A DNA stretch of 64,000 nt from Aureobasidium sp. EXF-3400 (Eukaryota; Ascomycota; Dothideomycetes; Dothideales; Saccotheciaceae). Shown here in pieces: positions 55,898 to 64,000 of this stretch (positions are counted from its first letter, which is position 1; the number at the start of each line of letters is the position of its first letter). Location: the NCBI GenBank assembly GCA_024195585.1, contig SWBL01000004.1, positions 1 through 64,000 of the forward strand, given 5' to 3'. The notes below the pieces were generated by a model. It saw only the letters and a list, made by a program, of their open reading frames with translations. It had not been told where the DNA came from and made no database searches. The position numbers and the translations under genes are program-made.

Positions 55898-57011
55898 TCA
55901 TCTCTGGTGGGGTCTGTGACCAGCGGATCGCAGACGGCCGATGGGTGCAGGACTACTGGTGACAAAGGAGCTGTCGAGTAGCGAACTCACGTCTCTGCTC
56001 AACAGACTGCTGCGACTGTATGGCATGGCTGGCCCCACGATCTCACTATGCTCGTGTTCCTGCGGTTCCAATTGACTCTGCTCTTCCTCCTCTTCTTCTT
56101 CCTCGTCCTCGTCGTCTGAGTCCGAGTCTTCAAGCTCGCTGTCAGTGTGTTGATAGCTGCCAGCCTCTGGCACACTGTCATCCAAATCTCTTTCAATGCC
56201 CAGATCAAGCTCGTCTTGAGCCACACCCGTCAACTCTGCCTCCTGTAAATGGCGATACCTTTCCTGCTCTCTCGACTCCTCGTCCAAAGCAGCCATACTG
56301 GTATCCGCAAACATGCTTTCCTCGTTGAAAGTAATGTCTTCAGCAACAGGGATCTCGCTATGCATGTGCGACAACATCTCCGACTGCAATTCACTCTGCA
56401 TCTCCTCTTGTTCGTCCTCCTCGTCATCTTCGTCGTCTTCTTCATCCGAGTCTGTGATATCCTCGTCATCGTCTTCTTCCTCTTCCTCGCCATCGGCATC
56501 AGGTATCTCCTCATCCAAGTCTCTTTCTTGCTCTTCCTCCCCTTCTGCCTGTTCTTCAGCTGCAGCAGCTCTGTTTCTCGCTTCTTCGGCTTCTTGCTGT
56601 GCCTGCATATCCATCATCATCTGTTCTCTCCTCTGCAACGCCTCTTGCTCTTCCCTCTCGGCTTTTTCTTCAGTCTCTGCTTGCAGTGTCTTCGCTACAC
56701 CTGGCGGCTTGATCCAGCCCGCGCCAAAGCGTCGGATGTTGTGTTTGCGGTGCGAGATGGCTTGTTCGTCGGCAAGCAGCTGGGCTAGCGATTGTCGTGT
56801 TGGTGCAGAGGTCTGCTGTGAAGTCTGGCGACGGGACTGTTGTGCGACATTGTTGTCCGAGGCATTTGACGTGTCGTGGGTTGATTGTGGGCGTAAGTGG
56901 GGTGAGAGGAAGAAGGAATATTCCTATCGAGTCTGTCAGTAATCACGTCTTGGAAGAGTTGCAGATCGTTGGTCGTACATTTTGAGGCGCTAATAGAGGC
57001 AGTGACAGCAT
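55898..57011 (-). CDS. APC15: Anaphase-promoting complex subunit Apc15 (Mnd2-type)
   Basis: Exons 57011-56979 and 56923-55898 encode 352 residues; the 55 bp intron is gtacga..GATAG. The N-terminus MLSLPLLAPQN and the motif SAPTRQSLAQLLADEQAISH, continuing RKHNIRRFGAGWIKPPGV, are the Apc15 signature. The family core is about 100 residues. Here it is followed by a Glu/Ala-rich coiled coil and very long acidic Asp/Glu runs (about 145-215 and 270-300). Apc15 helps the APC/C ubiquitinate Cdc20 when the spindle checkpoint is switched off. The acidic extension is typical of fungal members, but its role is unknown. Confidence 0.9.
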
Positions 57012-57506
57012 CTTTGCGTTGTGGTTTCTGGTTTGGTTGATGTTTGGTTTATCCAAAAGAGAGTGTTTTGACATGTGCTTTCCCCACACTTTCTCATTGA
57101 CCGACGGAGCCTCAATCAGAATACAATATGATCCATCAGGTGGCCATAACAACCACAACAAGCTTGTTCAATCATACTGCACAGCGATTGAGAGAACGAG
57201 ATCGTCATAAATTACATGCCATTACTTTTGATTATCAGAGAATCTTCTTCTATTTCCTCCGTTCCTCCTCTCGACGTGAACCAGGCCATGCTCATCGTCG
57301 TCTCTTCTCGTTATGAGACCATCATAGCCTCATGCGCAATTCCTGTATGCCGCGAGGCCACTATGCACAATGACCTTCCGCCTAGCCGGAGTAATCATCA
57401 TCCGTAAGTCGTCAGACACGAAGCGTAGCGTCGTGCTGAAGTAAAGGCTCGGGCATCTTTCAGCTCCAACCATTCACTCTGCTATTATTACAAGTTCAAA
57501 GAACTA
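57012..57506. other. Intergenic region (APC15 promoter, EDC4-like 3' end)
   Basis: 495 bp between two minus-strand genes. No gene seen. Confidence 0.4.
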
Positions 57507-60500
57507 TTAGAGACCATGCTCGGCGAACTTCTTGATGTCGTTGATTTGACGAGACAGTCCAGAGACGATGCGCAAGGCAGGGTCCTGGGCGTTGTTCTCG
57601 GCAATCGACATGTATGCTCCCTGCATACGCTGCTGAAGAACATCCATGATCTTGGGTGCCACCTCTCTGATTTCAGGGTCGTTAAGGTTGATGGTTGACA
57701 AGACAGTGCTGAGCCAGGAGAGTCGCTCGTCAACGTGCTGCTCAAACGATGAAGTCAGCGCGGCCGAAACAGAGAGCGACACCAATGGGCTGAGTCTCTG
57801 CAGGTATTGAGGGTTGATGCGGACGAAAAGCTTGTCGAAGAGCTCGCCCTGGCGTTCAGACTGGAGCCACTGGATGGTTCCCTCCTCGTATCTGCCCTGA
57901 GTCATCAGGGCTGTTATGCCGTCCAACTCGGGATCTTCGATGGAAGCCACAACATCGGCCTCAGTAGAGACAGCAGAGCGTGCTGAGTTGTCACCAGCAA
58001 TCTGGTGCTGGAGCTTGAGAATCTGCTCTTGGAAGGCTGACTGCCCAGCGGCCATCTCATGGATTGTCTTTGACAGTCCGAGGACCAGGTCCGAGAGTTG
58101 CTCGATCTTGGCGTTGTCCTTCTGGCGCTGCACTTCAGCATCGCGGAGCTGCTCGGTGAAGCGGCGCTCAACATCAGCAACTGCCTTCTTTGTTGAGGTC
58201 TGTGCGAGGTTTGTGAAGTTAGGAACAATTGAGTTGCGCAGAACAGTGGCGAATGACTGCTCGATCTGAGGAGCGAGCTTGGAGGCGGTCTGTTCGGAAA
58301 TGACGCGCTGAAGTTCCTTCTCTTGCAGCGCAGCAGCGATAGCAGGAGCCAAAGATGCCTTGAGCTCACCAGGCACGATCTTAGAAACATGTTGAGAGAC
58401 TGCAGCGGTAAGCTTTTCATTCAACAAAGTGGAGCTAGTCTCAACGATAGCAGGCACAACACTGCTGGTAATGTTGGTAGCGATGATCTTGTTGAGAGTC
58501 TTTTCGACGTTGTCGGTCAAAGTGCTAGACACAAGACGTAGGACAGCATCTTGCTTAGCAGCGGCGGCAGCGTCTTGAACACGCTTATCCTCATCGAGTC
58601 TACGGTACAATGAGTCGATCTCTCTCGACAGAACGTCGCTGACAGCCTTGTTGATGGTGTTGGTGTCAACGGGAGCGGTAGCCTCGGTGTTCTTTGCGGG
58701 CCTTTCGATAGGTGCAGGTGATGGTGTGACAGCAGGAGTAGGCTCCTTAGTTGAAGGAGCAATCTCAGTAGTAGAAGCCTTGGGACGAGCGGCCAGGGCG
58801 TATGAGGCAGGAGTGAGGATGGCAGGGTTAGTTGCAGCCTCGGTGGTGCTTTGTTCAGGCACAACCTTCTTCGACTTCTCAGCCTTAGAAGCACCATTGA
58901 CTGCCGGCTCCTGCTTGGTAGCAGGCTTTGTAGCAGTAGGAGCAGGCTTAGCAGGCTCAACCTTCTCAGAAGCAGGAGGTGCAGCAACCTTAGCCGACTT
59001 GGCGGGTGCCTCAGCAATGGCCGCGTTGGGAGAGATGCTGGAAACCGAAATGAAACCCGAAGCCTCGGCATCGACAGGCTGAAGAACCTTGTTGTCGCGG
59101 CTCCAGCCCAGATCCTCATGCTTGATGTTCATGCAAGTAACTCCCTTAGAGTGCATGGCATACAGCTCAAAGAGGACGTCGTTGGAAGCCTCGGTGGCAA
59201 CAGGGGTGTGGAGCATGTCGACACTGCGCAGCTGGCCCTTGGAAGCGAAAGACAGCTCGCGAATGCCGCTCATGATAGCAGTAGATTCAGGACGAGGCAG
59301 GTTAGGGTCCTGTTCAGCAAGCATAGTTGTGTATCTTGCCTGATCCATGCTAGGGATGTTGTAGCGAGGAGCCGACAGATGAATGAAGTAGATCGAGTTG
59401 CGGGTGGGGTGGCCGAGAGCGATGATTCCTGTCTTGGGGTGATAGGAGATACTGCAAATAGCGTCCGAGTCCTTGTCGTGGGGGAAGTGAAGCTCCTGGA
59501 CAGGCTTGTTGAGGCCAAGATCCCAGAGCTGAAGAATGTGGTTTTGCTTCAGACCAACAAGCAAGTAGCGGAGAGCAACGCCCTTAACGCATGGTCTCTC
59601 CTTGTCAACGAACATGATGGACGAAGGAGTGGCCTTTTCAGCAGGGAGAGTCGTGGTCAAGGTGAGCAGAGGGTCCTTGCGCTCCAAAGCAGGACGCTTG
59701 CCAGAAGAAGCCGTCTCACGAGCTTGTTGTGCCATGTCACGGATGTCCCAGAACTTGATACGTCCGCTCTTGTCCAGTGATGCCAACAGACTGTCGTCGC
59801 CGCTGAAGGCAAAGTCCTTACCAGCCTTGCCCGTCGAGATCTTCAAGCAGCGCTCCTGCAAGTACTTGTCGTTGTCGACAACGCGGGTCTTTTTGTCGGT
59901 GTACTGGTTCTGACGAGCAACGAAAGGCGAAATGATGTAGATGGACTTGCCTCTCGAGATGGCAAAGAAGTCTGCGTTGCGCGAGCTCATCTTGGCTCTG
60001 GTCTTAACAGGGCTGCCAGAGGTATTGTCGTCTTGGACAGGCACGGGAGGCAGCACGAAACCTTGCGACTCAAGGTCGAGGTCATCAAAGGAATCGCCTT
60101 CAACCTTGTTGATGCTGGTCCAGAAAACAGAGCCGTTAACTCCGGTTGCGAGGACTGTCTCGATGTCCTTGTGCGTGCCGCTAGCGGTGCAGATCTGAAC
60201 GTTGAAGACACGCTCGGCGGTGGAGCGGAAGACCTGCTTGTCCTTGCCAGAATCCTGACGGATGACACGGAAACCGCCGCTCTTAGACATTGCATAGACA
60301 ATGTGGTTGGGCGAAGCAGTAACGAGTGCACGGTCGATCTGCTCGAAATCTTTCTTCAGGCGAGCAATGTCCATAAGGGAGTCGGAGCGCATGGCAGTGG
60401 CCTGGTTGTCCTTATTGATGGTGATGGAGACGAAAGGTCTCATGGGGAAGTTGTAAACGCGAACAGCGTAATCCTTGCTGTCCTTACCAGACTCGTCGGC

Positions 60501-61577
60501 ATCAGCGCTCTCCCAACTGTCTGCAACCTCCTCGGTCGCCTTGGTCTGCTCTTTCGAGGCAGATGTGGCGCCGTCGGCTTGGGCAAGTGCTTTTTCAACT
60601 TGCTTGTCGACCTTCTCGCCAATGCCGCTGAGAGCCTCGGCCACGCTTTGGTGAGCATCGGCCGATGGCTGGGCTGGGCGAGGAGAAGGAGATGGTGAGG
60701 GAACGGAAGATGTGATCTTACGATTCTTTGCATTGGGAGGACCGTTGTCAGTGTCTTCGGGTTGAGAAATGTCGCGCTGATGCTTGGGGCCTTCAGTCTT
60801 GAGACCAGGCTTGGGCGACGAAGCAGTCATCTGCTCGAAGGGGTTGACGTAAGTGAAGACGGGCTTCTTTGCTTGAGAAGGACCTTCAAAGGGAGTTGTC
60901 TCACGGGATCCGACGCTGCCGAAAAGACGGACGGAAGGGTCTTGGGGATCAGCAGCTTGTGTGGAGAGAGCAGGCTCATTGATGATAGGCTCAGCAACGT
61001 GAGCAGGCTGCATAGCCGGGGACGAAGAGTCAGCGGCGGGGCTGTTCTTGGGACGGTTAAGAAGACCAAGGAGGAAGTTCTGAGCATCTCCCAAAGCCTG
61101 CTGGGATTTTTGCTCGGGCTGAGGCGAGGCCATTGAGATACGCAGAGAAGAGGCGCTCGATGGCTTCTGGTGGAAGGAGGCGACCAAATCTGAAGCGGAG
61201 ACAGAGCGGGATTGTTGCTGTGCAGGGTGGAGCTGAGGAGATGGGTTCTGAGCAGCAATGTTCTGCAGAGAAGCCAAAGGACTCATGCTAGAAGCAAGCT
61301 GATTGGAATTGAACTTGAGCAAGTTCAAGAGGTCGTTTGACTTTGAGTCGCCAGGCGCAGGTGTGAGACTGGGACTCATGATTGCCGAAGGGTGTTGCGG
61401 GTTGGGAGTGTGAATGGGCGGCGAGAAGAGGGGCGATGAGACAGAGGGCTGTTGGTACGAGTGGGGTTGAGGTTGGGCCCAGATGGAAGGGTGAGACTGT
61501 TGTTGCTGGGTTTGCTGGTCGTTTGAAGATGCAGCAGGGCTCTTCAGACGGCTGAAGAGTTCTTGCAAGTCGGCCAT
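57507..61577 (-). CDS. EDC4/Ge-1-type mRNA-decapping scaffold with WD propeller and C-terminal helical domain
   Basis: Single exon, 1356 residues, ATG at 61577. Residues 1-370 are Gln/Ser/Pro-rich and disordered, with possible short linear motifs (MADLQELFSRLKSP at the start, DLLNLLKFNSNQ near 85). A WD propeller lies at about 375-800, for example GDDSLLASLDKSGRIKFWDI and GLKQNHILQLWDLGLNKPVQ. An Ala/Pro/Lys linker (about 830-960) is followed by a long helical region (NKAVSDVLSREIDSLYRRLD). The C-terminal Ge-1 domain comes last (GRYEEGTIQWLQSERQGELF, then KLFVRINPQYLQRLSPLVSL). This is the order of human EDC4, plant VARICOSE and fission-yeast Pdc1, scaffolds that link Dcp2 to other P-body proteins. 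The function is inferred from this order. Confidence 0.88.
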   Translation of the reverse strand: MADLQELFSRLKSPAASSNDQQTQQQQSHPSIWAQPQPHSYQQPSVSSPLFSPPIHTPNPQHPSAIMSPSLTPAPGDSKSNDLLNLLKFNSNQLASSMSPLASLQNIAAQNPSPQLHPAQQQSRSVSASDLVASFHQKPSSASSLRISMASPQPEQKSQQALGDAQNFLLGLLNRPKNSPAADSSSPAMQPAHVAEPIINEPALSTQAADPQDPSVRLFGSVGSRETTPFEGPSQAKKPVFTYVNPFEQMTASSPKPGLKTEGPKHQRDISQPEDTDNGPPNAKNRKITSSVPSPSPSPRPAQPSADAHQSVAEALSGIGEKVDKQVEKALAQADGATSASKEQTKATEEVADSWESADADESGKDSKDYAVRVYNFPMRPFVSITINKDNQATAMRSDSLMDIARLKKDFEQIDRALVTASPNHIVYAMSKSGGFRVIRQDSGKDKQVFRSTAERVFNVQICTASGTHKDIETVLATGVNGSVFWTSINKVEGDSFDDLDLESQGFVLPPVPVQDDNTSGSPVKTRAKMSSRNADFFAISRGKSIYIISPFVARQNQYTDKKTRVVDNDKYLQERCLKISTGKAGKDFAFSGDDSLLASLDKSGRIKFWDIRDMAQQARETASSGKRPALERKDPLLTLTTTLPAEKATPSSIMFVDKERPCVKGVALRYLLVGLKQNHILQLWDLGLNKPVQELHFPHDKDSDAICSISYHPKTGIIALGHPTRNSIYFIHLSAPRYNIPSMDQARYTTMLAEQDPNLPRPESTAIMSGIRELSFASKGQLRSVDMLHTPVATEASNDVLFELYAMHSKGVTCMNIKHEDLGWSRDNKVLQPVDAEASGFISVSSISPNAAIAEAPAKSAKVAAPPASEKVEPAKPAPTATKPATKQEPAVNGASKAEKSKKVVPEQSTTEAATNPAILTPASYALAARPKASTTEIAPSTKEPTPAVTPSPAPIERPAKNTEATAPVDTNTINKAVSDVLSREIDSLYRRLDEDKRVQDAAAAAKQDAVLRLVSSTLTDNVEKTLNKIIATNITSSVVPAIVETSSTLLNEKLTAAVSQHVSKIVPGELKASLAPAIAAALQEKELQRVISEQTASKLAPQIEQSFATVLRNSIVPNFTNLAQTSTKKAVADVERRFTEQLRDAEVQRQKDNAKIEQLSDLVLGLSKTIHEMAAGQSAFQEQILKLQHQIAGDNSARSAVSTEADVVASIEDPELDGITALMTQGRYEEGTIQWLQSERQGELFDKLFVRINPQYLQRLSPLVSLSVSAALTSSFEQHVDERLSWLSTVLSTINLNDPEIREVAPKIMDVLQQRMQGAYMSIAENNAQDPALRIVSGLSRQINDIKKFAEHGL

Positions 61578-62142
61578 GTTGGGTGGATAGTGCGAGGTGG
61601 TGCTAGAGGGTGATGAAAGCAGGCGGGTGGTACGTGCGGAAGTGAAAGTGAGAGGTGCTTGCTGTGGAGCGGATTGAACTCAAGCGCTGCACGGGTATCA
61701 AACAAAGAGACGCGGTGGATGAGAACAAGGAAGAGAGGGAGTGTGTTGTTGTCGTGTTCACCGAGTGAAGGTGACTTTGTCGGGCGTTGTCGACGTGTTG
61801 GAGGCAATTGAAGCTGCAAATTCGCGAAGAAGCAGCGTCATCGACGCCCGCCAGATCCACTACCACGCCCTTCCTTTCACCCCACTGTCTAGCGACAAGA
61901 CATTGCTATAATGACTGGTATTCTAAGCAAGTATACTTAATAGAACAAGTAAATATGCCTTTACTTTCTAGACTTATCTTTATGACTATTAGAGGCTAGA
62001 CTCTTTAAAATCTTTCTCAACATGGCATCTCAATCGATTTGTGCATGAAACATAATCAAAAGGCTCATCAGCTGGTACAAACAGCTCGAGGCATTCGCGT
62101 CAAAGACCTGCACATCCGGGTGCTAAACAATAGACTCCATAC
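61578..62142. other. Intergenic region with an AT-rich patch
   Basis: 565 bp upstream of the EDC4-like gene and of the small plus-strand gene. At about 61905-62015 it becomes clearly AT-rich with short TCTAGACTT- and GGCTAGACTC-like words, unlike its surroundings. This may be a remnant of a repeat decayed by mutation. Open frames on the minus strand here look like 5' leader. Confidence 0.45.
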
Positions 62143-62541
62143 ATGGGTCTCCGAACCCGCCGTCTGATCACTCAAGCCGCTGCTTTGAGAGAACAGCAAG
62201 ACAGTCATCCCTACTCTACCAAGATAAACGAATGGCTCAGCAACAACCAAATCGAGCGGATTGTTCTCCGTCCCGAAGGTCAAGCTAGTCGCTCTGGAAC
62301 AAGAATTACCCGCGCAGCTACATCCCGTGACTCCAGAAGCGGCATGATGGTTCAAAGGCTGGGTGCTCAAGTCGATGGCAGACATGTTACCAGCAGAGTA
62401 AACCTAGAGCAGCAGATTATCGCTGATCTGAAAGCAAAGTTGAGAAATGCTGAGCAATATGTGGAGGTGTTGGAGCACAAGTATGAGGTTCTGCAGGAGA
62501 GAATGCGGCCGCCATCTTATGAGGCTGCACGGTGTGCATGA
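62143..62541 (+). CDS. Small hypothetical protein with a leucine-zipper-like C-terminus
   Basis: Open frame of 132 residues with an ATG at 62143. I do not recognise it. The N-terminus is basic (MGLRTRRLITQAAALREQQD). The C-terminal part has Leu/Ile/Val heptads (LEQQIIADLKAKLRNAEQYV, then EVLEHKYEVLQERM), as in a coiled coil or zipper. The frame could have a further 5' exon in 62000-62140. It might be a transposon-derived or lineage-specific protein; confidence that it is a gene is moderate. Confidence 0.5.
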   Translation: MGLRTRRLITQAAALREQQDSHPYSTKINEWLSNNQIERIVLRPEGQASRSGTRITRAATSRDSRSGMMVQRLGAQVDGRHVTSRVNLEQQIIADLKAKLRNAEQYVEVLEHKYEVLQERMRPPSYEAARCA

Positions 62542-62584
62542 GTGATGGAAGTGCTTGGAGAATCAGATGTCGTCGCAAGACTGG

Positions 62585-63216
62585 TTATGAGTGACGAGAT
62601 GTTGATGTTGGCTGTTGTGTTCTTCGTGTTTTTTTCTTTAGCTGGTAGTTGTGACTAAGACTTTCACTCTTCCTGACTTGTCGATCATCCACAAACGTAG
62701 AATCTGTCATTGCTTTCCAATGTGTTGTGCCTGTGCAAGCTGTGCCGTGGCTGTCCAAACGGAGCGCCCTTGGATCAGAGTCTATGTTTTGGCGGTACGG
62801 CATCACATCGCCGCTACTGTCCATGAAGATTCTACCTGAATAACCGCCATACGAATGCCGCGATCGTCTGTCTCCACGTCTGTTCTTGAACTGCTTTTGT
62901 GAGAAGTACGGATTGCCTTTGGTTGCTACATTACGATTGATGAGCCGGGAAGCGTAACGATCTGAAGAGTTATGTGCACTTACACTCGTTGATCTGCGTC
63001 AAACTTATCAACTGTCGTCCAGTGGAAGACGAGTATTGCGATGTCTTCCTTCGTAATCTCTGAACTCATAGCGTCGATGACTGAGCATGAGGGACGATTC
63101 AAAGCCTTGTCCTTGTCCGGCCCCTTCTGAAAGTCTGGCCCTGCTTTCCCTTTGGCATGCATATCTCTTCGATTGCCTGTCAGACCTTTGCAGCATCCAA
63201 GATTGTGATCAGCCAT
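62585..63216 (-). CDS. Probable hypothetical gene, exon structure not resolved
   Basis: Two open segments look coding on the minus strand. One begins with an ATG at 63216 (MADHNLGCCKGLTGNRRDMH) and holds CSVIDAMSSEITKEDIAILV. The other ends at 62585 and contains NPYFSQKQFKNRRGDRRSRH and MPYRQNIDSDPRALRLDSHG. Acceptors near 62975 and 62920 would require a phase-1 donor that I could not place, so I do not give an exon chain. No family recognised. It lies just downstream of another minus-strand gene (from 63274 upward). Confidence 0.4.
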
Positions 63217-63273
63217 GCGTAGTTTTTCTGATTGACGCCTTGTAGGTGATTGTGCCTGCCTGCCCGCATCACC

Positions 63274-64000
63274 TCAGTCATCCGACCCTGAAGGTGTCAT
63301 GATACCTGTGCTTGACCTATCTTCCGAGGACTCTTCCGGCGTTTCTGGTTGGAAGATCGGTCTTCTGGTGCTTTTATCATGAGCAATGGTCTTGTTATCG
63401 ATATTGACGATTGTTGCTCTTCTCTCGATCAGAGAGGCTCGAATTTCTTCTTGAAAGCTCAACAGTGAACTGTAGAAGGTTTAGATCAGTGTACTCTTTG
63501 TAAACGGCTGGCGTGAATCAGACCTTGATCCGGATGCAAGCATTGCGATCATCTTGACAATGTATAGTTCCAACGCAAGTAGGAACATCTCGAGACGGAT
63601 GATGTTGCATCGATTTTTAACATCATGAGGGAGTGCCACCCTTTCGTTTTCGAAAGGTCCAATGAGAATTTCCATACACCTGATGTTGTCTAAACCTCGT
63701 TTCGATCCTGCGTCGAGTACATGGATGGTGTTTATGTTCAGAGAAAATGCGCCTGCATATGTCTCACGGAATTTGACCTCCTTTTAGCAATACTCTAAGT
63801 AGTAAGCCACTCTACTTACAAGAAGCAGCAGGTATGGATTTTTGTAGCAAGCTTCTTTCTCGTCCTACCCGAGAGATTCTCACAAACGCTTTTGTAAGAT
63901 GTCGCGGAGAGTGAAAGGTCGGACGCTGAATGGGAAGATGTAATATGCTTCGACATGATGTTTGACTGAGAAGTGTTCGTTCGAGTGAAGTAAGTAGGAG
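63274..64000 (-). CDS. Hypothetical protein, last exons; 5' end unresolved near window edge
   Basis: Reading down the minus strand, one exon runs from about 63780 to 63515. It includes GAFSLNINTIHVLDAGSKRG, MEILIGPFENERVALPHD, and a hydrophobic helical part (EMFLLALELYIVKMIAMLAS). It splices at gtctga..CTACAG to a last exon (about 63465-63274, SLLSFQEEIRASLIERRATI) with a stop at 63274. Upstream, a gtaagt donor lies near 63820, but the first exon's frame is uncertain and may begin outside the window. No family recognised. The joined frame is continuous across the last intron, which supports a real gene. Confidence 0.5.

Noticed and set aside
60033..60698. 221-codon plus-strand open frame inside the EDC4-like gene, and several similar ones
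   Set aside because: Antisense shadows of a low-complexity coding sequence.

Overview
This window is nuclear DNA of a filamentous ascomycete (Pezizomycotina). Genes are dense, on both strands and unrelated in function. Introns are short (mostly 45-85 bp) with GT..AG borders and CTAAC/CTAAT-type branch sites. The gene set is typical of such fungi: Atg8, Pex16, Cdc50, RGS-LOV photoreceptor, NCE101, Apc15 and an EDC4-type WD protein. The class is not fixed by the sequence; Dothideomycetes is my guess. I saw no secondary-metabolite cluster, intact transposon, CRISPR array or viral insertion.

Layout. 1-9.1 kb: a PHD-finger NTO1-type subunit of a histone acetyltransferase complex (minus, running off the left edge with a poly-Asn tract), a cystinosin-like transporter (plus), an RGS-LOV light receptor (plus) and the NatB catalytic subunit Naa20 (minus). 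9.4-18.7 kb: a BCAS3-type WD protein (minus) and a class I cyclic-nucleotide phosphodiesterase (plus), separated by a 3 kb non-coding region. 19.5-29.6 kb, all plus: two unrecognised proteins, cytochrome c oxidase subunit 5, an LRR protein and the PP1 catalytic subunit. 30.6-39.9 kb, all minus: Sof1, a large SANT/WD40/zinc-ribbon protein, NCE101, Atg8 and Pex16. 40.1-44.7 kb: a FAR1/CENP-B-type HTH/HD-phosphohydrolase fusion (plus), proteasome Rpn8 (plus) and a SWIM-finger protein like Sws1/Shu2 (minus). 44.7-47.8 kb holds no convincing gene. 47.8-57 kb: a SWIRM-domain protein, Cdc50, an F-box protein, two identical convergent tRNA-Cys genes, the Bet1 SNARE and Apc15. 57.5-64 kb: an EDC4/Ge-1-type mRNA-decay scaffold (minus), a small coiled-coil protein and two poorly resolved minus-strand genes at the right edge.

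The genes are mostly single-copy housekeeping genes with no operon-like logic. Shared themes are membrane traffic and autophagy (Atg8, Bet1, Cdc50, Pex16), cAMP, light and G-protein signalling (PDE, RGS-LOV), chromatin (NTO1, SWIRM, SANT-WD40) and proteolysis (Rpn8, Apc15, F-box). The most unusual item is the FAR1-HTH-HD fusion at 40089-42126. Next are the RGS-LOV photoreceptor, the perfect tRNA-Cys inverted repeat and a receiver-like domain in front of the phosphodiesterase. All exon borders were read by eye; where exons were joined, the total coding length was checked to be a multiple of three.
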